A stretch of 17,956 bases of DNA, taken from NCBI GenBank assembly GCA_937898375.1, contig CALEJX010000361.1, positions 1 to 17,956 on the forward strand. The letters run 5' to 3'. The stretch is from an uncultured Ruminococcus sp. (GTDB lineage Bacteria; Bacillota; Clostridia; Oscillospirales; Ruminococcaceae). How positions within the stretch are numbered: the first letter of the stretch is position 1; the number at the start of each line of letters is the position of its first letter. A model generated the notes under the pieces. The model did no database searches and was not told where the DNA came from. It was given only the letters and a program-made list of their open reading frames with translations. The position numbers were made by a program, and so were the translations under genes. This document shows positions 7,878 to 15,465 of the stretch, piece after piece.

Positions 7878-9041
7878 ATGAAAATTGCGGGAATAGTTGC
7901 GGAATATAATCCGTTCCATAACGGACACAAATATCAGATACAAGCCACAAGGCAGGCAGGCGCAGAGGGCATTGTCGCAGTGATGAGCGGCGACTGCGTA
8001 CAGCGTGGTTCGGCGGCTGTGTTCTCGAAATATGACAGAGCGCAGGCGGCAATAAGAAACGGCGCAGACCTTGTTATAGAACTGCCATGCCCGTTCTCAT
8101 GCTCAAACAGCGAGGTCTTTGCACGAAGCGCAGTAAGGCTTCTTGCAGGTCTTGGCGAGGACGTTGTAACAATGCTGTCTTTCGGCTGTGAAAGCGGCGA
8201 TAGGAACGCACTTGAACAGGCGGCGGAAATATCCGCAATGCTTGAAAATTCACAGCAGGTAAGAGAGCTTTTATCACAGGGCAAGACCTATCCGCAGGCT
8301 ATGTATGAAGCCTCCATTGGTCTTTACGGCAGAACGGCAGAGGAGATATTCGCTTCCCCTAATAACGTCCTTGCAGTGGAGTATATAAAGGCGGCAAAGC
8401 GTATAGCCCCATGGCTCGTGCCTTATGCCGTAAAGCGTGAAGCCGTTGCACATGATTCTCAGGCGGAGTCAGGCAATTTCGCTTCAGCTTCACATATAAG
8501 AGAGCTTATAAAAGAGGGCGGCGAGTGGCAGAAATTTGTGCCATATGATTTTGAGAATTGTAAGCCGTCCTTTACCGAACAAGCAGGCAGCGAAATGCTT
8601 TTCAAGCTTTGCACAGCTTCAAGAGAGGACTTCCTTGCCCTCCCTGATTGCGATGAACACCTTGCCAACAGATTTATGTCTGTTGTAAGCTCCTGCCCTG
8701 AAACTATGGATATCTTTGAACAGCGTATAAAGTCAAAGAATATCACTATGGCAAGAGTAAGAAGAATGGTCCTGCACCTTGTTCTCGGCATAAGAAAAGA
8801 CGATATCAGACAAGTGCCATACGGCAGGATACTTGCCTTTAACCGCACAGGCACACGCATACTTGCGCAGGCTGAAAACAGGACTCTTGAGTATGATACC
8901 TCACTTAAAAAGCTTGAGGATATCTCAGACTATGCAAAGCGTGTTGCGTTCCTTGAAAAGAATGCAGTAAGACTTAGGGAAACAGCGGCATACGGCAGAT
9001 GTGTTTCAAACGAGTATACAAGAAAGATAACCATAACCTGA
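7878..9041 (+). CDS. tmcAL: tRNA(Met) cytidine acetate ligase
   Basis: Forms N4-acetylcytidine at the wobble position of elongator tRNA-Met, using acetate and ATP through an acetyl-adenylate; formerly annotated as a nucleotidyltransferase (B. subtilis YlbM, about 415 aa; this is 387). The N-terminus GIVAEYNPFHNGHKYQI carries the nucleotidyltransferase HNGH at 14-17, followed by VIELP (66-70), FGCE (102-105), SPNN (160-163) and SASHIR (203-208), in the family order. Start ATG has AGAGGAG 8 nt upstream. It is divergent from ackA and 20 nt upstream of the protease gene, so it probably leads an operon with two surface-protein genes of unrelated function. Confidence 0.9.
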   Translation: MKIAGIVAEYNPFHNGHKYQIQATRQAGAEGIVAVMSGDCVQRGSAAVFSKYDRAQAAIRNGADLVIELPCPFSCSNSEVFARSAVRLLAGLGEDVVTMLSFGCESGDRNALEQAAEISAMLENSQQVRELLSQGKTYPQAMYEASIGLYGRTAEEIFASPNNVLAVEYIKAAKRIAPWLVPYAVKREAVAHDSQAESGNFASASHIRELIKEGGEWQKFVPYDFENCKPSFTEQAGSEMLFKLCTASREDFLALPDCDEHLANRFMSVVSSCPETMDIFEQRIKSKNITMARVRRMVLHLVLGIRKDDIRQVPYGRILAFNRTGTRILAQAENRTLEYDTSLKKLEDISDYAKRVAFLEKNAVRLRETAAYGRCVSNEYTRKITIT

Positions 9042-9061
9042 GATAAACAGGAGGGCGGAAA

Positions 9062-12000
9062 ATGAGGAGAATGAAAGGTGCGGCAGGGTTTTTGACAGCT
9101 TTGCTCTTGGCTTTTCAGCTTTCGGCGCAGACTTTTGCACTTGCCACCGAGGATAACGGCATAAAAGTCGCTCCCATAAACTTTACTGATAACGGCTATA
9201 GCTATGAGATAGAGGGCGTTACCAAAAGCACCGACGGTGTCTATCAGACAAATTCCCCTGCAAGACTATCCGCACAAAAGCTTCCCTCAGCCTATGACCC
9301 AAGAAGCTCAGGAGAGCTTACAACAGTAAAAGATCAGGCGTCAACAGGCGCTTGCTGGGCGTTCTCAGCTTTAGCCTGCGCAGAGCAGGATCTCATCAAG
9401 AAAGGTCTTGAAAACCCCTCCGCAGAATTTTCCGTGCCAGCCTTGGTGCTGTCCTCAAATTCAGGCACAGCCACAGGCAAAGACAATTTTTCATCAGGGG
9501 GAAATTGGCTCTTTGCCGCTTCCGCCCTCGCAAATGGTCAGGGACTATGCTATGAGGACTATGAGCCGTTTTTAGAATACGGCACAGAAAACATGGTAGT
9601 CTCTGAAAACAAGAAAAACGTCAGCGAATACAGACTAAATTACGTCATGGAGCTTTCAAGCACCACACAGGTGAAGCGTAAGATACAAGAACTTGGCGCA
9701 GTTTCCGCAAGCTATTTCGCAGGAAGCGGCTACATGAACGATGACAGCACCGCATACTATAACCCCGACGCCACCAAAAACAGCCCCATAAACCACGCTG
9801 TTACAGTGGTCGGCTGGGACGATAGCTACAGCAAAAATAATTTCAGATATAAGCCTGCCCGCAACGGCGCATGGCTTGTGAAAGGCTCATGGGGCGCAGA
9901 TCAGGATAATGACGGCTTCTATTGGGTGTCCTATGACGAAGCCGAGTTCGGACAGTTTTGCTGTTATGACTTTGAAGAAAGCTGTGATAATACATATCAC
10001 TACAGCAAAATGACAGGCTATGTTGTGAACGCAAGCAATGACGGCTCAGTTTACGGCGCAAATGTTTTCACCGCCAAAGCCGATGAAAAGCTTGATAAAG
10101 CAGGCTTTATGTATGTCGGCAAAACAGGCAGTGCAGATTACACCCTAAGCGTCTATACCGACGTTTCCGACAGCGACCCCATAGGCGTGCTTGAAGCGCA
10201 AATAAGCGGCTCAGTGTCCGCAAACGGCTTTTATACAGTTGACTTTCCCGAGGATATCCTTCTTGAAAAGGGCGAGAAATATTCCATTTCAGTGAAGTTC
10301 AGCGGTGACAGCGGCAGGGGATATCTCCTTGCAGAAAGCGACCGAACATCAAAGGCGCAGGCAGGGCAGAGCTATGTTTCACTTAACGGCAAATATTGGT
10401 CTGACGTTGGAGCGGACAAGACCGACTCCATAGGAAGTCTTTTTATCTATGCCTACACTGACGATACCGCAAAGCCCGATAAAAGTTCACTTGAAAGCGT
10501 CCTTGCACAGTATGGCACTCTTGCAGGCTGTGAAAGGGAAGCAAATAACGCCCGAAAGGTGCTTGCAGACGAAACAGCTTCAAAGAATGATATCTCAAAC
10601 GCTGAAAAACTCCTTCTCTCCGCCGTAGAAGAACAGGACGAAGCCCTTGTTATCACCACCGAAACTCAGTGGGAGAGCTTTGCAAAGCGTGTAAGCGGCG
10701 GCGAAAGCTTTGAGGGCAAGCTAGTCACCCTTGAAGCCGACCTTGACTTTGACGAAAAAACGATCTCCCCCGTTGGCGACTATGAAAACCCTTTTATGGG
10801 CTATTTTGACGGCAACGGACACATTGTAAAAAACGCAATAATCATCTCCGAGGACTATTCAGGACTTTTTGCAAACATAAAAAACGGCGCAGAGATAAAT
10901 AACATCTCCCTGAAAAACTGCACAGTTAAAGGCAGCTACGCAGGGGGCATAGTGGGTCTATCTCAAGGCACAGCCATAAAAGCCTGCACCTTTGACGGCG
11001 CAGTGTCAGGCAGTGTATATTCAGGCGGCATTGTGGGCAGACAATCCTGCGGTATCATAGCAGAGTGCTCCTCAAACCTCAGCAAAAACAGCTCCGCCAA
11101 TACGAATGCCTTTATAGGCGGCAAGGATATAGCCGTAACAGTTGTGAACGCATCAGGCTGTTACAGCATTGACAGCGACAGCCTAGTTTCAAGCCTCTCC
11201 GCAGGAAGCGCACTATCCCAAGGTGCATATGCAATGAACACCTATGGCGAAAAGTTCAAAGACAGCGCAAAGTGGACAATGGACGGCACTCTCGTGCGAC
11301 AAACTTCATACAATGAACAGGCTTCTCATAAGATAACATTCTCCGCCGTGGCGCAGACCATAGAAGTCTGCACCGACTATGCAGGCAAAGCCACATTTCC
11401 AAACGTGAACGTGCAGCAGGGCTACTCCCTCGGCTGGTATCGCAATGGCGAGCCTGCGAACAGCAACACAGTTTTCACAGAAAACACCACAGTTTCCGCA
11501 AAAGTCACCCAAAGCGACAAAACAAAGATAGATTATGTCCTGAACGGCGGCGAAAACAGCCCCCTCAATCCTGATGAGCTTAGCGACGGCGAAAGCGCAC
11601 AGCTTTCCGACCCCACAAAAGAGGGCGCACAGTTCACGGGCTGGTATGCCGACCCGCAGCTTGAGGGCGACCCCATAACGTCCCTAAGCTTTTCAGACGG
11701 CTCACAGACCCTTTATGCAGGCTGGAAAGCCAATATCTACACAGTGGATTTCACCGATATAAACGGCAACATCATATCGGCTCAGACCATAGCATACGGC
11801 AAAAGCGCCGCCCCACCCAAAGCCCCTGCCATAAAAGGCAAACGCTTTGCAGGCTGGAATAAAGACTTTTCCAAGGTCACAGCCAATATGACAGTGCAGG
11901 CGGTCTATACCGACAGAAAGCTTATAAAAGACTGCGAGATATCAGGCTTCAAAGATGATATGACATTCACAGGCTATGAGCTTGCTCAAAGCGGTATAAC

Positions 12001-13162
12001 GTTTTCCTATAATGGTACGCCCCTCACAAAAAATAAAGATTATACCATTGAATATGCCGACAATATAGCCGTTGGCAAGGGCAAAATGATAATAACAGGC
12101 ATTGGCGAATACAGCGGCACTATAGTCAAAACTTTCGATATTCTCCCAAAGTCAGCCCAATTGACAAGCGTCTATTATGTTGATACGCTTTCCTACACAG
12201 GCAAGCCCCTAAGACCTGACGTTATGGTGACAGACGGAGGAAAATTCCTCCTTCCTGAAAATGATTATACTGTTTCCTACAGCTCAAATACAAAAATAGG
12301 CGTTGGAAAAATGATCATAAGCTTCATGGGCAACTATCAGGGTACCATAACAAAAACTTTTACCATATATCCTGCAAAACAGGAGATACAATCTCTGCAA
12401 ACAAGGTATAAAGGCTTTTTCATCGACTTTGCACAGAAAGGCTCAGCCACAGGCTATGAATTGCAGTACAGTACACGTCCCGACTTCACTGGGGCAAAAA
12501 CTCTGACTATATCCTCAAACAAAACGGATAAAAAGACAGTTTCAAATCTGACAGCAGGTAAGAAATATTATGTGCGAGTGCGCTCTTATACCATAGTCAG
12601 CGGCAAGCGTTATAACGGCGCATGGTCTGATATAAAAAGCGTCACCACCGCAAAGTATGACCTTGCAAAAGCTAAGGTCACAGGCATAAAAAACAAGACT
12701 TTCACAGGCAAGAACATCACCCAAAGCATAGCTGTCACCTACTCAGGCAAGGCCCTAAAAAACGGCATAGACTATACAGTGAGATATTCTTCCAATAAGA
12801 ATATAGGCACAGCTAAGGTAACAATAACAGGGAAAGGCTCATACGGCGGCGTGATAACAAAGTCCTTTATCATCACCCCTGCCAAGCAGACAATACAAAA
12901 GCTCACGCCAGTGAAAAAAGGCTTTTATATAGACTATGCACAGAAAGGCTCTGCCACAGGCTATGAGATATCCTATGCCGAAAACATATCTTTCAACGGC
13001 GCAAAGACATTTAAAGTGACCTCAAATAAGACCGACAAAAAGACCATAACAAATCTAAAAAGCAAAAAGACCTACTTCGTCCGTGTGAGAAGCTATACCA
13101 CCACAGGCGGAAAGACATATTACGGACCGTGGTCTGACACAGCAAAAGTTTATACTAAATAA
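9062..13162 (+). CDS. Secreted papain-family (C1) cysteine protease with adhesin-like repeats
   Basis: A 1366-residue exported protein. Order: signal peptide 1-28 (AQTFALA end); short pro-region; C1A peptidase about 75-300 with oxyanion Gln92, nucleophile Cys98 in GACWAFS and His245 in NHAVTVVGWD. The usual KNSWG is KGSWG (274-278), so Gly275 replaces the active-site Asn. A lectin-like beta domain (about 305-460) and a helical FIVAR-like stretch (about 470-535) follow, then GLUG-type repeats (GYFDGNGHIVKN, YAGGIVG, YSGGIVGR; about 570-720), two InlB/Listeria-Bacteroides repeats (TGWYAD, AGWNKDF; about 820-955), three Ig-like repeats and two fibronectin III-like domains to the end. No LPXTG, dockerin or membrane anchor is seen. 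AGGAGGG at 9049-9055 precedes the ATG; the next gene is 27 nt away. Substrate unknown: host or dietary protein, or self-processing. Confidence 0.85.
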   Translation: MRRMKGAAGFLTALLLAFQLSAQTFALATEDNGIKVAPINFTDNGYSYEIEGVTKSTDGVYQTNSPARLSAQKLPSAYDPRSSGELTTVKDQASTGACWAFSALACAEQDLIKKGLENPSAEFSVPALVLSSNSGTATGKDNFSSGGNWLFAASALANGQGLCYEDYEPFLEYGTENMVVSENKKNVSEYRLNYVMELSSTTQVKRKIQELGAVSASYFAGSGYMNDDSTAYYNPDATKNSPINHAVTVVGWDDSYSKNNFRYKPARNGAWLVKGSWGADQDNDGFYWVSYDEAEFGQFCCYDFEESCDNTYHYSKMTGYVVNASNDGSVYGANVFTAKADEKLDKAGFMYVGKTGSADYTLSVYTDVSDSDPIGVLEAQISGSVSANGFYTVDFPEDILLEKGEKYSISVKFSGDSGRGYLLAESDRTSKAQAGQSYVSLNGKYWSDVGADKTDSIGSLFIYAYTDDTAKPDKSSLESVLAQYGTLAGCEREANNARKVLADETASKNDISNAEKLLLSAVEEQDEALVITTETQWESFAKRVSGGESFEGKLVTLEADLDFDEKTISPVGDYENPFMGYFDGNGHIVKNAIIISEDYSGLFANIKNGAEINNISLKNCTVKGSYAGGIVGLSQGTAIKACTFDGAVSGSVYSGGIVGRQSCGIIAECSSNLSKNSSANTNAFIGGKDIAVTVVNASGCYSIDSDSLVSSLSAGSALSQGAYAMNTYGEKFKDSAKWTMDGTLVRQTSYNEQASHKITFSAVAQTIEVCTDYAGKATFPNVNVQQGYSLGWYRNGEPANSNTVFTENTTVSAKVTQSDKTKIDYVLNGGENSPLNPDELSDGESAQLSDPTKEGAQFTGWYADPQLEGDPITSLSFSDGSQTLYAGWKANIYTVDFTDINGNIISAQTIAYGKSAAPPKAPAIKGKRFAGWNKDFSKVTANMTVQAVYTDRKLIKDCEISGFKDDMTFTGYELAQSGITFSYNGTPLTKNKDYTIEYADNIAVGKGKMIITGIGEYSGTIVKTFDILPKSAQLTSVYYVDTLSYTGKPLRPDVMVTDGGKFLLPENDYTVSYSSNTKIGVGKMIISFMGNYQGTITKTFTIYPAKQEIQSLQTRYKGFFIDFAQKGSATGYELQYSTRPDFTGAKTLTISSNKTDKKTVSNLTAGKKYYVRVRSYTIVSGKRYNGAWSDIKSVTTAKYDLAKAKVTGIKNKTFTGKNITQSIAVTYSGKALKNGIDYTVRYSSNKNIGTAKVTITGKGSYGGVITKSFIITPAKQTIQKLTPVKKGFYIDYAQKGSATGYEISYAENISFNGAKTFKVTSNKTDKKTITNLKSKKTYFVRVRSYTTTGGKTYYGPWSDTAKVYTK
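12150..13159 (+). repeat. In-gene tandem repeat: two Ig-like plus fibronectin III-like units of 169 codons
   Basis: The C-terminal 330 residues of the protease hold two successive copies of an Ig-like plus fibronectin III-like pair. GCACAGAAAGGCTC recurs at 12431 and 12938, exactly 507 nt (169 codons) apart, with near-identical flanking bases. At protein level QKGSATGYE, SSNKTDKK / TSNKTDKK and YYVRVRSYT / YFVRVRSYT match between units. A more diverged third Ig-like copy lies just before (about 11930-12149). In-frame duplication is the simplest explanation. Confidence 0.8.
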
Positions 13163-13177
13163 TTATCCATGTTATCG

Positions 13178-13184
13178 GGAGGGA
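13178..13184 (+). promoter_or_regulatory. Ribosome binding site that selects the start at 13190
   Basis: GGGAGGG lies 5 nt before ATG 13190 and inside the first codons of the longer frame that begins at ATG 13169. The longer version would add MLSGGIA before the signal peptide and has no Shine-Dalgarno sequence of its own. Confidence 0.7.
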
Positions 13185-13189
13185 TAGCA

Positions 13190-14200
13190 ATGACTATAAA
13201 AACAAAGCTTGTAAAAAGATTTTTCTCAGCGTTCCTGACAGCCGCACTAGCAGTGCCAATGACGGCTCTCACTGCCCATGCAACAGGGGAGGCTTTCTTC
13301 TATTTCCCAAAGAACCCCGTCATGACCGACCAAGAGTTTGAAGTTTCCGTTACATTTTCCGCAGATGCCGAGATAGGGAACGTTCAGGCAAATATCGCCT
13401 ATGACGATTCAGTTATAGAATTTGTGTCAAGCGACAACGCCTCAGGCGGCGGAGGAGTTCTTACAGTAAACGGCTTTCCTGATACTCCCTCATCAGAAGT
13501 AAATTTCAGCTTCACGTTCAAAGGTCTGTCAGCAGGAAATGCAAATATAAGCCTGCAAAGCTGTCAGATATATTCCCCTGATTCTGAGCTTATTGGTTCG
13601 CCTACCGCCTATTGTATCATAACAGTGGGCAGCGATAAGGTGGATACTAAGACCGAAACAGAAACCAAGACCACCACCGAGAAGATAACCACCACCGCCC
13701 CCGAGACCACCACTTCAAACGGCATACCCGACAAAGGCGTTTTGACAGCCTTGACAGTTGATAACGGTGAGCTTTCTCCAGCCTTTGCCTATAACGTCTA
13801 TAACTATACAGTGAACGTTGCCAATTCCGTCACTAATGTTGAGTTGGAGGGAACAACAGCAAGCCCCTCTGACTATATATGGTATACAGGCACAAGCGAG
13901 TGTCAGGTGGGCGAAAATGTCCGCACTATAACTGTCACAGACGTTGACGGCAACGCCACGACTTATACTGTCACCATAATAAGAGCCGCAGGCGGCGACG
14001 AACAGCAAACGCAGACTGTCACAAAGAAAGACAGCTCTGATACCTCCTCTGCCGTGTCCAAAAACGCAAACGTTATGGATCAGTATAAAAAAATGCTCAA
14101 CACCGCCCTTGCTATCGTCCTTATCGTTCTTGTTATCGCACTTGTTGTAATAATCATATGGATAAGAGGAAAAATAAAAGGCGGCAAAAAGGATAAATAA
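13190..14200 (+). CDS. Membrane-anchored surface protein with cohesin-like and cadherin-like domains
   Basis: A 336-residue exported protein. Order: signal peptide 1-31 (ends TAHA); a beta-sandwich about 33-145 that looks like a cohesin or related domain (FYFPKNPVMTDQEFEVSVTF, NVQANIAYDDSVIEF, FKGLSAGNANISL); a Thr/Glu/Lys linker (about 150-178); a cadherin-like beta-sandwich (PF12733 type; LTALTVDNGELSPAF, YNYTVNVAN) about 183-267; a Ser/Thr/Lys stretch; one membrane helix about 304-325 (LAIVLIVLVIALVVIIIWI); and a basic tail GKIKGGKKDK. The N-terminal domain therefore faces outward on a stalk. Cohesins bind dockerins in cellulosomes, but none is seen here, so the partner is unknown. It is 27 nt after the protease gene and likely co-transcribed with it. 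The cohesin call rests on pattern only. Confidence 0.72.
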   Translation: MTIKTKLVKRFFSAFLTAALAVPMTALTAHATGEAFFYFPKNPVMTDQEFEVSVTFSADAEIGNVQANIAYDDSVIEFVSSDNASGGGGVLTVNGFPDTPSSEVNFSFTFKGLSAGNANISLQSCQIYSPDSELIGSPTAYCIITVGSDKVDTKTETETKTTTEKITTTAPETTTSNGIPDKGVLTALTVDNGELSPAFAYNVYNYTVNVANSVTNVELEGTTASPSDYIWYTGTSECQVGENVRTITVTDVDGNATTYTVTIIRAAGGDEQQTQTVTKKDSSDTSSAVSKNANVMDQYKKMLNTALAIVLIVLVIALVVIIIWIRGKIKGGKKDK

Positions 14201-14220
14201 GCCTGATATCAAAACATCAG

Positions 14221-14261
14221 AACAGCCGAAAACTGCGCAGATACGCCGCTTTCGGCTGTTT
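14221..14261 (+). terminator. Hairpin terminator after the protease / surface-protein operon
   Basis: AACAGCCGAAA (14221-14231) and TTTCGGCTGTT (14250-14260) form a perfect 11-bp stem; the loop can add GCG/CGC pairs. Only a short T-run (TTT) follows, so it may act as a two-way terminator for this operon and for the convergent deacetylase, which shows no better one. Confidence 0.6.
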
Positions 14262-14351
14262 GTGATAACTTATGTCATACCCTTTACACAAATACACATT
14301 TTTTTTACAAAATTCACACAAAAACAAGTATATTTTCGGCTTTTGTAAGAG

Positions 14352-14416
14352 TATAATGTAAACATACTGATGGCGATTCAGTTTAGAGAGTGGCTCCAAT
14401 AGGGGCTGCTTTTTTT
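14352..14416 (+). ncRNA. Candidate small RNA with its own terminator
   Basis: A TATAAT box (14352-14357) is followed by a stem ACTGA / TCAGT (14366-14370, 14378-14382; loop TGGCGAT) and then by GTGGCTCC-AATA-GGGGCTGC (14390-14409, 8 pairs including three G-U) and T7 (14410-14416), a good terminator shape. A transcript of about 50 nt would result. It has no open frame of note and no plus-strand gene follows for 1 kb, so it is not an obvious leader. No matching -35 box is seen. On the minus strand the same stem has no T-run, so it is not the deacetylase terminator. I recognise no known RNA family. Confidence 0.35.
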
Positions 14417-15284
14417 ATGCCCCAAGGGCTTTTTTCATAAATTCTTCTGTGGAGATGACTCCGCTGCGATTGTATCTGTAAAGACCAAAAAGGCAGCTTT
14501 CATCTCCCTTTTTTATTATGTTCATTTTCTCCTCCACCCCAAGACTAGCTTCAAAGCCCATGTTCTTCACAAGCCGCCTTGCGCTCTCACAGGTTATGCC
14601 GAAAGGATAGGTGTATACGTTCGGCTGAAAACCGCAGTGTTCATCACAAAGCTTCTGTAGCTTTGTGGTGTCGTTGAGAAATGCCTTGCGGTAGTCCTCG
14701 TAGCTTTCTCCCTCTAGCTGACCTACCCCACGCCTGCCCTCAAGCCCGTGCATATCGTAAGAGTGATTGCATATCTCAACACGCCCGCTGTTACGAAGCA
14801 CCGAAACGTCCTGCCAATCAAGATAAGAGTAAGCAGGATCAGGCTCAGCCTCCTCGCAGGCGGCGTCAGTGTAAGCCCCCACGATAGAAACAGTGGCTTT
14901 CATATCGTATTTTTCAAGAAGCGGCAGAAGATATTCCCTGTAGTTGTAAGTGCCGTCATCAAAAGTCAGTATAACAGGTTTCTCAGGCAGCTCGCCCCCA
15001 CGCTTCACATATCGTATAACATCATTCACAAAAACAGTGGTGTAGCCGTTTTGTTTCAGATAAAGCAAGTCCTTTTCGAGCTCGATAGGCGTTATAACAT
15101 ACTCCCCACTTCGCCCCTCGTCCTTTACAATGCTGTGATACATGATAATAGGCAGCTTTATCCCCTCCGCCGTATCTTCTTCCTCTTTGGCAAGTGTCGG
15201 TATAGTCACCACCGCCGCCAGCATAGTCAGCACAGCTATAATACAAAGCACAGCCCTCTTTCTTATCCTCAGACTTATGTACAT
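14415..15284 (-). CDS. Membrane-anchored polysaccharide deacetylase (NodB / CE4 family)
   Basis: Removes N- or O-acetyl groups from a cell-wall or surface polysaccharide. Length 289 aa: a basic N-terminus and one membrane helix (about 11-31; signal anchor), then the NodB domain. Motifs: IMYHSI with His50, TFDDG 107-111 (catalytic and metal Asp), NHSYDMH 173-179 (the two metal-binding His), YPFG 226-229. The metal site is complete, so it should be active. LPIIMYHSI at the domain start is shared with the IcaB/PgaB-like group, but the true substrate (peptidoglycan, exopolysaccharide or xylan) cannot be told. Start ATG 15284 has AGGGGG about 10 nt upstream. It is transcribed away from the chemotaxis gene and ends against the candidate small RNA. 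Confidence 0.88.
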   Translation of the reverse strand: MYISLRIRKRAVLCIIAVLTMLAAVVTIPTLAKEEEDTAEGIKLPIIMYHSIVKDEGRSGEYVITPIELEKDLLYLKQNGYTTVFVNDVIRYVKRGGELPEKPVILTFDDGTYNYREYLLPLLEKYDMKATVSIVGAYTDAACEEAEPDPAYSYLDWQDVSVLRNSGRVEICNHSYDMHGLEGRRGVGQLEGESYEDYRKAFLNDTTKLQKLCDEHCGFQPNVYTYPFGITCESARRLVKNMGFEASLGVEEKMNIIKKGDESCLFGLYRYNRSGVISTEEFMKKALGA

Positions 15285-15324
15285 ATTTTATTTACCCCCT
15301 TTTTACCTATTCTTATTCGCCCCC

Positions 15325-15353
15325 ATATCATTACTTGCATTGTAAGTTCACAA
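15325..15353 (-). promoter_or_regulatory. Weak promoter candidate for the deacetylase gene
   Basis: On the minus strand TTGTGA (15353-15348), 17-nt spacer, TGATAT (15330-15325), 40 nt before the start codon. The -10 match is poor. It sits back-to-back with the promoter of the chemotaxis gene in a 181-nt divergent gap. Confidence 0.3.
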
Positions 15354-15371
15354 AAAATATGCCTGTGGTAC

Positions 15372-15400
15372 TTGAAATAATTGTGCAATTGTGATATAAT
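15372..15400 (+). promoter_or_regulatory. Promoter of the chemotaxis receptor gene (sigma-A type)
   Basis: TTGAAA (15372-15377), 17-nt spacer, TATAAT (15395-15400), 65 nt before the start codon. The spacer contains a direct repeat ATTGTG-CA-ATTGTG. It is a housekeeping-type promoter, not a flagellar sigma-28 box. Confidence 0.75.
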
Positions 15401-15465
15401 AAACAAGTAATATCGCAGTGCGTTGCATTGTGTTTAAAATAAGTTTGTAAGGGGGACTTATATAT

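Noticed and set aside
12150..13159. Tandem repeat considered as a CRISPR array or assembly duplication
   Set aside because: Units are in-frame protein domains of 169 codons with clear divergence, not short direct repeats with spacers or identical copies.
13169..13189. Upstream ATG giving a 343-residue form of the cohesin-like protein
   Set aside because: The Shine-Dalgarno sequence lies inside this extension and serves ATG 13190; the shorter form starts with a normal signal peptide.
13715..14212. 165-codon open frame on the minus strand opposite the cohesin-like gene
   Set aside because: It mirrors a gene with clear signal peptide, domains and membrane helix; the antisense product is Cys-rich with no domain logic and no good ribosome binding site.
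14748..15380. 210-codon plus-strand open frame opposite the deacetylase
   Set aside because: The minus-strand frame carries all NodB motifs; the plus frame has no recognisable features and runs across the divergent promoter region.
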